Assembly: GCA_001414485.1 (NCBI GenBank)
Contig: LLEY01000211.1
Span: forward strand, 29,133 to 93,132
DNA from: Calycina herbarum
Taxonomy: Eukaryota > Ascomycota > Leotiomycetes > Helotiales > Pezizellaceae
Length of the DNA: 64,000 bases
Direction of reading: 5' to 3'
Part shown: in pieces, positions 1-14,500 of the stretch
How the letters are laid out: each line of letters starts with the position of its first letter
Numbering within the stretch: the first letter of the stretch is position 1
Notes under the pieces: model-generated
Told to the model about the DNA's origin: nothing
Databases searched by the model: none
Seen by the model: the letters and a program-made list of their open reading frames with translations, nothing else
Program-made: the position numbers and the translations under genes

Positions 1-330
1 AACCACATTAGATATCCACCTGTTTTTCTGATGCATGTACCTACCCTAAATAGTGCAGTACGTAACTCGTACCGTAGATAGTTGCGTATGAAGTGTTACC
101 AGGCTTGCGCGGATGCTACGACCCCACTAGAGCTACAGGAATTCGTAACTGTACTCTCAATGCACTTATCTTTCTACAACTGTACCAGCCCTTCTAGAAC
201 AATAAAGGTTATACGACCTTAATTACTCGAGCGTTTTGGGATATTCGAATTGATTTATCGAGCCTCGGTAGGAGGAGCAGAGGAGAGGTATTCTACCACT
301 GACCAATCACGAATTTCTGCGCCCCTTGGT
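1..330. other. Unique flank, no gene seen
   Basis: Base composition is ordinary and not RIP-like, unlike the sequence after about position 400. No open frame of useful length, RNA gene or repeat end was recognised. It is the left flank of the terminal-repeat element D1. Confidence 0.5.
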
Positions 331-576
331 GATCTGTTCTATGGTGTTCCGCAATACGAGGTATTGCGCAAATAGACGTCTATTTGCGCAATTTCCATCT
401 ATTTGGATAATAGACTAAGTAATTCCGCGATTATTTTTACTAGTCTAATTGCCCAATTAGACTAAGCAAAATATAGTAAATTTAAACTCCTAAATACAAA
501 AATAAAGCTATTCCCAGCTTACTTTTTTAGCTTACAACCAGCCCCTGGTCTTGCCCCCCCTCTACCCCCCTTTTTA
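331..576 (-). mobile_element. Left half of split TIR element D1
   Basis: The segment starts GATCTGTTCTATGG and matches the reverse complement of the right half of the intact copy at 43859-44435, up to a C-rich then T-rich run at 562-575. The other half is at 25794-26148, where the last bases are the inverted counterpart (CATAGCACAGATC). Terminal inverted repeats of about 50 bp are visible between the two outer ends. There is no coding capacity, so this is a MITE-like, non-autonomous DNA element. I could not find a target-site duplication at the outer ends, so the superfamily is unknown. Confidence 0.8.
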
Positions 577-644
577 GCTAGCTTCTTTTGAGGAGGCGCA
601 TGTGCTGTCTTCTTTACTCTCTTTACTCTAGCTACTTCTTCTAC

Positions 645-1106
645 TATAACGAAACTCAAACGAACTAAACAAAGATGACTAAGTCTCGAAGGTTAGTATA
701 TAGTAAGAAGTATAGATACGCTAGGTTGTTTACTTAGAAGTGAACTCGTTACTTATATTAAAGATGTTAAATAAGATAATAAGATTAATAACTAAAGTTA
801 AGCACGAAGCTCCTATCTAATAGCAGACGTGCTAGTCTTATATAAAACCTTCGTTCCTAAGTACGTCGCTTACATTGCTCGCGTCGCTCGCGTCGCTCGC
901 GATTAAGGCGATTAGAGCGATATAGGCGATTACGTTACATAACCCTACGTGACTTCTAACATTACTATAATAGTAAGATCCTAAAATCCCTAATATCTTC
1001 TATATTACTGATTTCCTCCTATATTACTTTCCTTTCCCGGATATTATACCTTATCCTATCAGAACGCTGTCTAGACTACTTACTACGTATATTATAATTC
1101 GTAACA
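645..1106 (-). repeat. Solo LTR, A type
   Basis: This matches, in reverse complement, the LTRs of element A at 11078-11540 and 17874-18345, including a tandem GC-rich core (units of GCGAGCGAC type near 875-905). No internal region is attached. The flanking pentamers TCTAC (640-644) and TCTGT (1107-1111) differ only by two transitions, consistent with a RIP-blurred 5-bp target duplication. Confidence 0.75.
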
Positions 1107-1998
1107 TCTGTCTCTTTAGCCTCTCTATCACTTATAATCACTTTAATAGGCTTATTATCACTTATTCTCGCCCCCTTTCGCTTATGCCCTACTCTTTACA
1201 TCCTAGAGAGTGCTCCACGCCTATTAGTCAGTTGCTATGCCACGCCTAGCTTAACCTTAGGCTGCTTTTGTATATTAGATCTTATAAAGAGGGATATATA
1301 CTAAGGGGGTTGGAGATTTTCCCTATTAAGCTTATAGTACTAATATCTCCTACTTAAAAGTCTATGCTCGCACGTTAATTAGTAGCTGTTAGGATAATGA
1401 TTATTAACTTAGTAGAATATAAGTGTTGGTTTAGTCTTTAGCCGAAGTTGTAAGGGGATAAGAAGTGTAACTATAGCTCCTTTTATAAAAACTTTAGCTG
1501 CTTTAAGAGTGTTTTTTTGCTAGTATTCTCTCTCTTACTTGTTTATTCTTTATAGAAACTCGTTTCTCTATCTTAGAAAGTATTAGAGCTTTAGTCTCTA
1601 GAGCTATATCAGTATCTAATACTTCTTCTTCTTCGGGCCTATTAAGAAGTTAGTAAAAGAGAGGTAAAAAGAGGGGTAAGATATACGTATATAGGCTAAG
1701 CACTAGAAAGCTAGTAAGGCTTTCTACTAAACCAGGCCTTAAAGGGAGTAACGTAAGCTAGGAGTATAGTAGTAGGTGTAAGGTTAATAACTTCTTAAAG
1801 TTCTAAAAGTAGTAAAACCTACCCCTAGAGGCTACTAGCTCGGTCTATATAGAACGTAGAGACGAGCTTTAAATATACTATTTGCCTTCTCTATACTCCT
1901 CTAGGTTTAAGAGTAATAGACACGACTGCGAATCTACGTAATAGGTGGATTTCGTAACTCGTATAGTACTATAAGCTCTCTCTTAAACTCAGTACTGT

Positions 1999-2320
1999 TG
2001 TTATAATAGTATAACAGTACGAAACAGATACTACTATAAAAGAGGTATATAGAAGTACGTTCGATAGAATGACATATCCGAATACTAGGCTCTAATATAA
2101 AGGAAAAGACTAAATTAGACTTTTCTTAAGAGAGAGTAAGAGCATCTATATATAAGAGAGCTAGATAATAACAAAAGTCTATACCGATCTAGCTCTAACA
2201 ATTCCGAAACCAAACCTATACTATAATCCTATTCCGTAACCATTTATACTATACTATACTTAGTATATATTCTTAGCTGTTTTAATAGCTTAGCAATTCT
2301 ATTAATAGCTAGCTATTATA
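1999..2320 (-). repeat. LTR of element C (left)
   Basis: About 322 bp, paired with 18789-19102. It starts TGTTATAATAG and ends CTATTATA; the expected CA end is changed to TA. Confidence 0.65.
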
Positions 2321-4267
2321 TTCTCTTCCCTTGAAAAAGACTTATCCTTAAGTCTTTATATTATTAGTATAGTATTAGTAGGCGGTGTCCATAGACAGCA
2401 GTATTAGTAGTAGAAGGATTGTCGTATAGAATACGGTTTATTAAGTAAGGTGTTTAGTAAAAGGTAGGATATAAGTCGTAGCCGGCCTTGTTCGTAGATG
2501 TTGCTTATATTAGGTGTTTTCTACTAAAAGCAAAGTATTTGCTAAAAGAGTATATAGTCTAACTTCTTAATTATTTTATATATTAGAGGGGATTTAGATA
2601 GGAGTCGGAGACGGAAAAGTTGGAATTTAGAAGTCGATATCGTAGAAGATAGTAATAACTTAGCTAAGAGGTTACTTATTAGTATACTTCTTTAATTTAT
2701 AACTAATTCGTATTCGATTTAAATTAGACTTCTAGAATCCTACTAGAAGGTAAAAGAAAGTAAGGACTTCTTACTAAAGTAGAGAGTTAGAGGTAGAGTA
2801 TTAGCTAGTTAAATGTTATTACTAATAATTATTTAATACTTCGTTTTCTTACTAATTCAGAGTACTCTATAAGGACTTAGTTTTATATTCTCTTTAAATA
2901 GTAGAAAAGGATTCGTGTTCGAGTAGTAGGAGATTCGGTATTATATTAGATAAGGATTAAAAGATAGTCTTTTTAACCGAAGTGGTTATACTAACTAGCT
3001 TAGTTGTATTAGCTATATATAACTTAGCGTTTTAGCGTCTTTCCTTATCTAGGGCTAGAAGATCTACTACTATTTCGACGAAGTTATAGTTCTAACGTCT
3101 CTTAAGTATAGCGGCTAAGTTTCGTAGCTATAGTATAATCTTTTCCTATATATAGAAGAATCGTTCTAACTCTAGTATCTCTCTAAGTATAGCTATACTT
3201 GAAAAGCGACCTCTGAAGTTAGTAAACGTTTCTCTAGTGTAATCCTTTCCACCTATCTACAAAGCCTAGAAGGCGTTTTATATATCTTCTATCTCGTATT
3301 CGGTTAAGAAATATAAATCTAAAAGTTTAATTATATCTTAATAATCTTAGAAAGTATAACTCGACTCGGACTAGTATCTAGGCTTAAGGTAGTTCCTAGC
3401 GTAGCTAGTAGTTGTTCCCTAGATAAGGGCTTTTTAAGTTAGTATAGTATTATAATAATCGGCGTTTACTAGGAGTCTATTATATACTAATATCTTCTAT
3501 TATTAGTAGGTAGGTAAAGTACTATTATTTAAGGGTTTAATCCTTTCTGTAATCTTGCTTTTAGCAGGTTAGAGAGGATTCGAGGTGTCTTTAGAGGCTG
3601 GGAGAGTGGTCTACTGTCGAGGGAAGGTATTAGAGGTAGTAGTGTCTCTTAAGCAAAAAGGGTCTCGCGTAGTACTTAGAGGCGAAAGAGGCTCTAGATC
3701 GATTTAGGGTAGATTTGTAGAGTTAAGTTAGAGTTTGCTTATTATCCTTTCTAACTATATAAACCGATTATTATTATCTTAAAGTTTTTCTTCTAAGCCT
3801 TATACTACGCCTTATATCTCGTCTATATTAGAAAAGTCTTAGTTGTCTTTAGAGCTTTAAGTAGGTTGCTTTTCTTTCTAGGACCTTTTATTAGCTTCTC
3901 TAGTAGGTTGTTTAACGCTCTTAAGCGGAGCTTTAGAATTCGATATATTATATATCGATTCGAAAAAAAGGGGGGGGGGGAGTTAAGAGGTAGATTCGGG
4001 AGCCTTCTAGGTAACTGTATATCGTCGACTGTCTATATCTTATATAGCAATCCTTATATAGAGAGGGTTATTAGAAGTCTTAGGAGTACTTAGCGTAGTC
4101 TACTCCTATTAACGTAAGAACCGCCTACGATTTTACTAGCTAACTGTTTAGATACTAAACCCCGGTGTTACTAGCCGTCTAGGTAGTCTCTGATTACCTA
4201 GCTATTTAAGGTTATTAATATACTAATCTAAATCTAGGCTAAATCGAATTCGAAGTAGGTATACTAG

Positions 4268-4729
4268 TATAACGAAACTCAAATAAACTAAACAAAGATA
4301 ACTAAGTCTCGAAGGTTAGTATATAAGTAAGAAGTATAGATACGCCGGGTTGTTTACTTAGAAGTAAACTCATTACTTATATTAAAGATATTAAATAGAA
4401 TAATAAGATTAATAACTAAAGTTAAGTACGAAGCTTCTATCTAATAGTAGACGTACTAGTCTTATATAGAACCTTTGTTTATATTTAGAGTCCTTCTTAG
4501 CAGAAGTCCTAAAAATAGAGTCCGACTCTATTTCTAGGGCTGCTTAAAACTAGACTCTATTACCTAACTACTCCTAACCGAGTTATATAATATAACTATA
4601 ATAAGATCCTAAGATTATATATTCTACTATATCTAATCCTTCCTTTCTTTTAGGGTTATAATAGTATTCGTCCTATTAAGACGTCGCCTAGACTTCACTT
4701 CGTCACGTACTAGCACGTGATTCGTAATA
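4268..4729 (-). repeat. LTR of element B (left)
   Basis: 462 bp, the same length as the reassembled right LTR. Ends are TATAACGAAACTC and GATTCGTAATA; the right copy ends GATTCGTGACA. Its core (about 4480-4570) is AGAGTCC-rich and unlike the GC-repeat core of the A-type LTR. Confidence 0.85.
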
Positions 4730-5304
4730 CTATCCCCTTCTTAGCCTAGCGTGTCCCTACGCTAGAATACGAACCTAAAATATATTTGTTTTTTAGGAAA
4801 GATATCGACCTTCTCTTATATATAAACATATCCTCTTTATATATCAAACGAAAAGAGCGTTTAGCTCTTACTATACGGATCGAAACCGTACAACGTCTAG
4901 CTAAGACTTGTTCTTTTTATTATAAACAGTCCCGTCGATGTTTCCTAGAGCTCTCTAAATCCTCTCACTATTCTAAGTATATCTAGTTAAAAAGGTCCTA
5001 TAATAGCTCTAGCTATCTCGTCGTTCCTATCTCTAGGCCTCGAAAACCTATATATCGATTCTTCTTTAGCCTTATACGTAAACGATTTCCTATTACTCCT
5101 CTAAGTCCTCCTCCTTCGAGTCCTCCTCCTTCGAGTCCTTCTCTCGAATCTTCTTCTTCTACCTAGTTTCCTACCTTCGAAATAGCTCCTTTTATTAAAT
5201 AGGTACTTTCTAATAATATATCCCTATCTAACCCTGGTCTCGAATTCTAGGCAGCTCTAGGTTTTATTAGTAAAACTCCTAAAGTTCTCCTAAGCAATAG
5301 TTAA
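4729..5304 (+). pseudogene. Accessory ORF antisense to pol of element B
   Basis: A plus-strand frame running from the 3' LTR edge of B (pol is on the minus strand) is open from 4750 to a TAA at 5302-5304, apart from internal stops that are all TAG (for example 4984-4986). Each could be a CAG codon changed by C-to-T. The frame holds a basic segment with spaced Cys and Tyr residues, some of which may be former Cys (TGT to TAT), then a Ser/Pro-rich stretch from a short tandem repeat (about 5100-5150). This could be a decayed zinc-binding accessory protein. Element A carries a different frame in the matching place. No domain was recognised, and function is unknown. Confidence 0.45.
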
Positions 5305-8300
5305 GGTTGCTTTTTAGTTCTTATATATTTTCTAAATATAAGTAATCTAACTATTTTATTAAGTACTTAACCTACTCTCTAACTAGTTTATAGTTAAGAA
5401 TCCTCTTAACTTCGTACTTAGCGTTTAGGTTTACTAGTTAAATTTCTATAATTAGAGCTAGTAGTGCTCTAGGTAGTACTAGTTCGAGTAAGGATATATA
5501 GAATACTAGGTAGATGTTTATTATCCTTAATAGTACTAATTTATAATTCAAAGGTCTCTTAACTCGTTTAATTTTAAATAGTCTAAGTTTTTTATAATCT
5601 AATTTATTACTTAGTCTTTTTATATTAATATTCTTTTATACTAAGTAGACTTTATCCCCCTCTTTTAGCGTTAGCTCTTAACTACGTCGTTTATTATAGT
5701 AGTACGCGTTTCTTTCTACTATAAATTATAGGTCCTCTATAAGTTCTTTATATAGACTCTTAATCCTTAAGACTTAAATATAAGTAAGTTAGTTATTAAT
5801 AGTTATAAACAGTAGTTCTTAATATACTAATAATTTATATCTAAAGTTAGTATAGAATAGTATAATAAGTATTGTTTCTATTACTAAACTATTATAGACA
5901 AACTATACTAAGAATAGCAGTTCTACCTAGTTATCTTACTAGTAGTTTATATAATAACGAAGGTATATTTTAACTACTTAATTCATCTATTCGTTTCCTC
6001 TATTTATTTAAGAGTAGAAAGCTATAGAGAGCTTTCTTTTTATACTTAATCGTTTTATAAGAGTGATCTAAAATTTCAAGGTAAAGAGCTTATCTCTATC
6101 TAAGAGTATTTCTTTAGGTAGTCTATATCTTAAGACTACTTCTCTAAGGAATATAAATACTAATTCCTTAGCTATACTTAACTCTATATATACTATTAGA
6201 ATTATATACTTCGTAAGTTATTCTATAATAACTAGGATCGAGTTATACTTAACTTCTATTATTAGATCTTTAGATTTTAATAGTTTAATAATAAAATCTA
6301 TAGATATTAATTTCTAAAATATCTATAATATTAGAGTAGTATTCATCTATTTATAAGAAGTATAGTAGGAAGCCTTATTTCTAGTATAGGTATTATATTC
6401 TACTATTACTTCCTTAACTATCGTAGATAATTAATTAATATAGTAGTATTATCTTATCCTCTAGAGAGTTCTTTAAATTCCTTAGTAACTATAAGTAGGT
6501 ATAGTATAGTATTCCTATATAAATTCTTTTATATATAAGCTAGGAACCTATAATTTCCCTTTTATATACTAGTTATAACCTTTATATATATTCTAAATTT
6601 TATCTATTTAAATGTTGTTTATTACTACTATCTTATATATAGTAGATACTAAGTCTCTATTCTTAAGAGTTTTTAAGATTATAATATTCTTATACTTCTT
6701 ATTTCCCTTATATCTAGGTTTCTAGCTAAGAGTATTAGCTTAAGTATTTAACGTTCTCTTTATATATTAAATAATAATATTAAATCCTTCTAATATCTCT
6801 AACTATCTAGCTAATTATCTTATCATAAGTTCCTTAGTTATTATAAACGTTTTAAGGTTCTTATAGTTAGATAAAACTATAACTAGGTGTTTTACTAGCT
6901 ATAAATAAATTCTCTAGTATTCTAAAGCTAACACTATAGTAAGTAGTTCCTTATCAAAGATACTATAGTTTTATTATACTAGGTTAAATATCTTAGAATA
7001 ATATATAATAGGTATAAGTTTTCCTTTATTATTTAGTTATAGGTAAATCGTACCTACTACTATATCTAAGATGTCTATTTCAATTATACTAGGCTTATCT
7101 ATATTAAAATTATATAAAATAGGTTTCTTTATAAACTTTACTTTAATTTTCTAAAAAGTATCCTCTATTTATTTATTCTATATAAACTTAATAACTTTTT
7201 TAACTAGTACTAATATTAGTTTAGCAATCTTTATATAGTCTTATATAAATAGACAGTAAAAGTTTATAAATCTAAGAAAGGACTATATATCCTTTATATT
7301 CTCTAGTAATTTCTAGTTTAAGATATCCTAGATCTTTACTAGATCTATTTCTATTTTCTCTAGACTAAATACCTATCTTAGGAAAAGTATCTGAGTTACT
7401 CTAAACTCGTATTTTAAGAGTTTTAACCGAGAGTTTACTTTTATAAGTTATTATAAAACTTCTCTAATATATCTCTTATATTCTTTTTCTTTTTCTAAGA
7501 AGATTAGGATATTATCTAAGTAATAAATTACTATTATTCTTAGAAGATCTCTTAAAATATTATTATTTTATCTCTAATATATAGCTAGTACGTTATAAAG
7601 TCTAAATAGTATAACTATATATTTATAAAAGCCTAATAGTAAGGTAAATACTATCTTCTATTCGTCTCTAACTTTTATTTATATAAGTTTATAAGCGTTT
7701 TATTAATTTAATTTCGTAAATCGTACTACTTTACCTAACTTATCTTATAAGTATTAGCTAGGTAGTAGCGGATAAGCGTCCTTAACTATAGTATAATTTA
7801 CTTCTTAATAATCAATATATACTCTTCTATCTAGGTTATCTTTCTTCTTAATAATAAGTATATTTAAGGTAATTAGTAATTTAGATCTTCTAATATATCC
7901 CTTCTTAATACCTTCCTTTATATAACTTTCTATTCTCTATAAGCTTTTCTAGTTATATAACCGAAGCTTCTACTTTAAGAGGTAATAACCCTCTTTTAAT
8001 TTAATCTTATAATCCTATAAGTAATATTTTAGTAAGACTTATAAGTCTTCTAGGTTTTTAAACAAAGCTCTAAATTCTCTATACTATATAGGTATTTCGT
8101 TATCAGCTTTCTTACTAACTTATAGAAGACCTTAGACAAGGTGTCCTAGTACTTTAGAAGAGGTAGCGCTAACCTCGTTCTAGTCTTAAAGTTATAAACG
8201 CGAACCCTTATATTTATATCGACTAAAGGTTATTATTCTAGCCTTCTAATTAATTTCTAGATTATATTCCTAAATCTATAGTATACTAAATATTACTTTC

Positions 8301-10991
8301 TTACTCTCTATTTTAATAATATCGAATTATATATTTAAACAGTATCCTTTAATATTAACTTTCGTTAGAATAGTTTACTAATTAATAATCCTATTTTAAT
8401 ATATAACATCTATACTATTAACTACTTCTAATTAATATAGTCTTATCCCTTTAATTAGAACGTTTAGCTTCTCTTAAACTATTAGAGAAATAAAGTTACT
8501 TATTACTCCTAAGTCTATTATAACTTGTAACCTTTTCCCTTATATTTCTATAGTTACTATTAACTATCTTTCTCCTAAAGTAGTATTTAACTTTACTTTA
8601 ATATATTAGACTTTAAAAGATCGATTTTCTTAATTATAATTCTTTCTCTTCTTATTCTTATACTATAGAAAGAATCTTACTCTTTCTCTATTAACATATA
8701 CTACCTTATATACTAGTCTATATTCTACGATTCCTATAGTTTTAGGAATTTCTCTTATAAATCATTTTAGTATTTATTTATAATTATATTAAATCTATTT
8801 ATAACTAGTTTCTAAAATAGCTTCTATAGACTATAGTTCTCCTATATATAGATAATCTAAAGTAGCTTCTAATATACTTATCTCTAGTTTTATATAATAA
8901 ACCTTAAATATATAGTCTCTTAAATTCTTTTCTCTAATAGCTTAAATCTAAGACTAAGGAAAGAATACTACTCCTTCTTCATCTGATAATACTACTTTAT
9001 ATATCTAATAATATTCTACTATTCTAGTAGGTTCTAGTAATATTCCTTTAAACTACTTCTATAATAACTAGTCTAAGGTCGAGCTTAGTTTATATCGTAT
9101 CTATTATACTATTGTTTCTTAAACTATTTCTATAAACTATAGTTCTTTTATTAATAGATAATATAATTCTTCTAGTTCTATTTCAGCCTATCTAGTTATA
9201 TTAAGCTCTCTTCGTTCCTAGAATAGTATACTAAATAGTTATTATAAGTTATATTTTCTAAATACTAGCCTATTATTTCTAATTAATATAACTATAATAT
9301 ATCACTTAAATTCCTCTAATATAACATCTTTAAGTAGTATTCTAAGGAAAAGGGTTTTAATTTATTCTATAAATCCTATTAGAACTTACTATATCTACGT
9401 ACTAATTTTATCTAAAATATTATATATTCTCTATATATCCTTTACTTTAGAGTAGCTAGGTTTTTTAATTAGTTAACGTTTCTATTCTAGTTTCTTCTCT
9501 TTAATAGTTTTCTATCTAGTAATTAAACTAACTAGAGTTATTATTTTAAGGTTATCTCTTATAACTATATATATTAATAAGATAGTTAGGTTAACTTCTT
9601 ATATCTTATAAGAACTCTAGAAATCTAGTTTCTAATTATTAATATATACTTATTAATTTCCTCGTTTAAAGATTTTAAAGAAAGCCTAAGTTTCTCTAAC
9701 TTTAGAGTCTTTATTCTTTATTTCTTCTTCTAAACTAGAAGATAAATCTAATATCTCTAAAGAACTAGTTAATAGTAGTAATTTATATTCCTCTTAAAGA
9801 AGTTACTTAGAATTTATTACTAATTATATATTATAATATTCTTTAAGAAGTAGATCTCTATTATTATTAGTATTTTATATATTACTAATTCCTTTATTAT
9901 TTTTAATCTAAGTTCTATATTCTTATACTTTAAGCTCTTTATCTATAAGTTTAATATAATTAGTTAAAGCTACCTATTATTAAACAGTAGTATTAATTTA
10001 TTTCTTTCTCTTTAAGTCTTTCTTCTTACTATACTTATTTACTCTATAACTTAGAAGGCTATAGTTATAACATAAGTTCTACTTATATTAATAATTTCAC
10101 TTCTTCTAAGAAAGTCCTTCTTTCTTTAGAAAGGTTTTCTTCTATATAGCGTTCGCCTCCTTACTATATCTATTAGCGTAAGAGTACTTCTACTTTTCTA
10201 ACCCTTTACTCTTTTCCCTATACTTAAGGTTACTCTTTCTAAATTCATATAAGCAGTTATCTAACTAAATAACTTCTTTAATTATATCTATAATAGTTAA
10301 AAACTATATATTCTATTTAGCTATTTCCTTATAAATATATATCTTTAATCTTCTATAAAAGAGTTCTATAAGAGTAATAGTATCCTATTCTAACTTCGTT
10401 TTATAACGTTAAAATTTATTAGTATAATCTATTACTAATCTAGTTTATTATAATTCTAAAAGCTTATATATAGCTGTTTAAATTATATTAAAATCTCTAA
10501 AAACTTTTCTAATAGTTACCTTAAATCCTTTCTAAGATTTAAACATAATCTTAGTTAATTCTATCTTTCTATCTTTATCCTTATTCTTAAAAAAGTCTTC
10601 TAAGTATAGCTAAGCCTATTCTAATACTAATCCTCTAAGGTAGGAGATAGCAAAGATAGTTCGTAAATTATAATTACCTTTAAACTTATTAGAGTTAAAG
10701 TTAAAATAGATATCTATCTAAAGAAGGAACAAGTCGAGTTCCTTTCGCTTCCTATAATATATATCTAATATCTTAACTTTAATAGACTTAAGTGCTTCGA
10801 CTTTATAAGGCTTAGGTACGTCTAGTATACTAATATTATCGTCGTTCCTAGTTAGCTATATACCAGCAGGTGTCCTTCCGGTTATACTTCTAGATATGTC
10901 TATAACGTTAACTCGACTAGTATTTAAGCTAGCTGCTACAGCGAGGGTTGCTAAGGCTATAGCGACTAAACTTCTAAGCAGGTACTTAAAG

Positions 10992-11077
10992 TATAACAAA
11001 ACTCAAATAAACTAAACAAAGATAACTAAGTCTCGAAGGTTAGTATATAAGTAAGAAGTACAGATACGCTAGGTTAT
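10992..11077 (-). repeat. LTR of element B (right), first part
   Basis: The first 86 bp of the right LTR of B. It is interrupted at 11077 by element A and continues at 18351. Confidence 0.85.
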
Positions 11078-11540
11078 TATTACGAATTACAGTATACGTG
11101 GTAAGTAGTCTAGACAGCGTTCTAATAGAACAAGGTATAATATCTAGGAAAGGAAAGTAACATAGAAGGAAATTAGTAATATAGAGGACATTAGGGATTT
11201 CAGAATCTTACTACTATAGTAATATTAGAAGTCACATAGGGTTATATAACGTGATCGCCTATATCGCTCTAATCGCCTTAATCGCGAGCAACGCAAGCAA
11301 CACGAGCGATGTAAGCGATATACTTAGAAACGAAGGTTCTATATAAGACTAGCACGTCTGCTATTAGATAGAAGCTTCGTACTCAACTTTAGTTATTAAT
11401 CTTATTATCTTATTTAATATCTTTAATATAAGTAACAAGTTTACTTCTAAGTAAACAACCTAGCGTATCTATACTTCTTATCTATATACTAACCTTCGAG
11501 ACTTAGTTATCTTTGTTTAGTTCGTTTAAGTTTCGTTATA
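11078..11540 (+). repeat. 5' LTR of element A
   Basis: 463 bp, starting TATTACGAATTAC and ending TTTCGTTATA. Its GC-repeat core is degraded (several CG changed to CA) compared with the 3' LTR. Confidence 0.9.
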
Positions 11541-14500
11541 CTTTAAGTACCTGCTTAGAAGTTCAGTCGCTATAGCCCTAGCAACTCCCGTAACAACTAG
11601 CCTAAATACTAGTCGAGTTAACGTCGTAAGAACATCTAGAAGTATAACTAGAAGAACACCTGCCAGTACCTAGTTAACCAGGAACGACGACAATGTTAGT
11701 ATACTAGACGCCCCCGAGCTTTACAAGGTTAAAGCACTTAAATTAATTAAAGTTAAGATACTAGATACGTATTATAAGAAGCGAAAGGAACTCGACTTAT
11801 TTCTTCTCTAAATAGATATCTACTTTAACTTTAATTCTAATAAGTTTAAAGACAATTATAACTTATAAACTATCTTTACTATCTCCTACCTTAGAGGATC
11901 AGTACTAGAATAAGCCTAGCTATATTTAAAGGACTTCTTTAAGAATAAAGATAAAGATAGAAAGATAGAGTTAACTAAGATTATATTTAAATCTTAGAGA
12001 GGATTTAAAGCAACTATTAGAAAAGTCTTTAGAAACTTTAATATAATTCGAACAACTATATATAAGCTTTTAGAATTATACTAGACTAGATTAGTAATAG
12101 ATTATACTAATAAATTTTAATATTATAGAACAAAGTTAGAATAGGATACTATTACTCTTATAAAACTCTTCTATAAAGGATTAAAGATATATATCTATAA
12201 GGAAATAGCTAAATAGAATATATAGTTCTTAACTATTATAAGTATAATTAAGAAGGTTATCTAGCTAGATAACTACTTATATAAATTTAGAAAGAGTAAC
12301 CTTAGATATAGAGAAAAGAGTAAAGGGTTAGGAAAGTAGAAGTACTCTTACACTAGTAAGCATAGTAAGGAGGTAAATACTATATAAAAGAAAATCTTTC
12401 TAAAGAAAGGAGGACTTTCCTAGAAAGAGCGAAATTATCAACGTAAGTAGAACTTATATTATAATTATAGCTAACTAAGCTATAGAGTAAATAAGTATAG
12501 TAAGAAGAAAGACTCTAAGAGAAAGAAATAAATCAATACTACTATTTAATAATAGATAGCTTTAACTGATTATATTAAACTTATAGATAAGAAGCTTAAA
12601 GTATAAGGATATAGAACCTAGATTAAAAATAATAAAGGAATTAGTAATATATAAGATACTAATAATAATAGAGATCTACTTCTTAAGGAATATTATAATA
12701 TATAATTAGTAATAGAATCTAAGCAACCTTTTTAAGAGGAATACGAATTACTACTATTAACTAGTTCTTTAGAGATATTAGACTTATCTTCTAGTTTAGA
12801 AGAAGAGATAAAGAATAAAGACCTTAAAGTTAGAGAAACTTAGGCTTTTCTTAGAACCTTTAAATAAGGAAATTAATAGATATATATTAATAATTAGAAA
12901 CTAGATTTCTAAAGTCCTTATATAATATAAGGAGTTAACCTAACTATCTTAATAACATATATAGTTATAAGTAATAACCCTAAAATAATAACTCTAGTTA
13001 GCTTAATTACTAGACAGAAAACTATTAAAGAAAAGGAACTAGAATAGAAACGCTAACTAATTAAGAAACCTAGCTACTCTAAAGTAGAGGATATATAGAA
13101 AATATATAATATATTAGATAAAATTAGTATATAGATATAGTAAGTTCTAATAAGATTTAAAAGATAAATTAAAACTCTTTTTCTTAGAATATTACCTAAA
13201 GATGTTATACTAAAGGAATTCGAATAATATATTATTATTATATTAATTAAAAATAATAAGCTAGTATTTAGAAAATATAACTTATAATAACTATTTAGTA
13301 TATTATTCTAGGAATAAAAGAAGTCTAATATAACTAGATAGGCTAAAACAGAACTAGAGGAATTATACTATCTATTAGTAGGAGAACTATAGTTTATAGA
13401 AACAGTTTAGGAAATAATAGTATAATAAATATAATATAAACTAAGTCTAACTTTAGATTAGTTATTATAGAAACGATTTAAAGGAATATTACTAAAGCCT
13501 ACTAGAATAGTAGAATATTATTAAATATACGAAGTAGTATTATCAGATAAAGAAGGAGTAGTATTCTTTCCTTAGTCTTAGATTAGAGCTATTAAAGAAA
13601 AGAATTCAAAAGATTATATATTTAAAGTTTACTATATAAAACTAGAGATAAGTATACTAGAAGCTACTTTAGATTATCTATATATAAAAGAACTATAGTT
13701 TATAGAAGCTATTTTAGAAACTAGTTATAAATAAATCTAATATAACTATAGACAAATACTAAAGTAATTTATAAAAGAAATTCCTAAAACTATAAGAATT
13801 ATAGAATATAGATTAATATATAAGGTAGTATATACTAATAAAGAAAGAGTAAGATTCTTTCCTTAGTATAAGAATAAGGAGAGAAAGAATTTTAATTAAG
13901 AAAATCGATCTTTTAAAGTCTAATATATTAAAGCAAAGTTAGACGCTACTTTAGGAGAAAGACAGTTAGTAATAACTATAGAAATAGAAGAGAAAAAGTT
14001 ATAAGTTATAATAGACTTAGGAGTAATAAGCAACTTTATTTCTCTAATAGCTAGAGAGAAGCTAAACGTTCTAATTAAGGAAATAAGACTATATCGACTA
14101 GGGGTGGTTAATAGAATAGACGTTATATACTAAAACGGAATTATTAATTAGTAAACTATTCTAATAAGAATTAATATTAAAGGACACTGTTTAGATATAT
14201 AATTCGATATTATTAAAATAGAAAGTAAGGAAGTAATACTTAGTATACTATAGATTTAGGAATATAATCTAGAAATCGATTAAAAGGCTAGAATAAGGTT
14301 AGCGTTACCTTTTCTAAAGTGTTAAGACATCTTATCTAAGGTCTTTTATAGGTTAGTAAGAAAGCTGATAACGAAATACCTATATAGTATAGAGAATTTA
14401 GAGCTTTGTTTAAAAACCTAGAAGACTTGCGAGCCTTACTAGAACATTGCTTATAGAATTATAAGATTAAATTAAAAAAGGGTTATTACCTTTTAAAGTA

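Noticed and set aside
870..905. CRISPR-like short tandem repeats
   Set aside because: Contiguous 9-bp units with no spacers; they are part of an LTR core.
3866..4093. 75-codon plus-strand frame
   Set aside because: It lies in RIP-mutated DNA inside element C, opens with a non-ATG codon and runs across a poly-G tract; no protein features.
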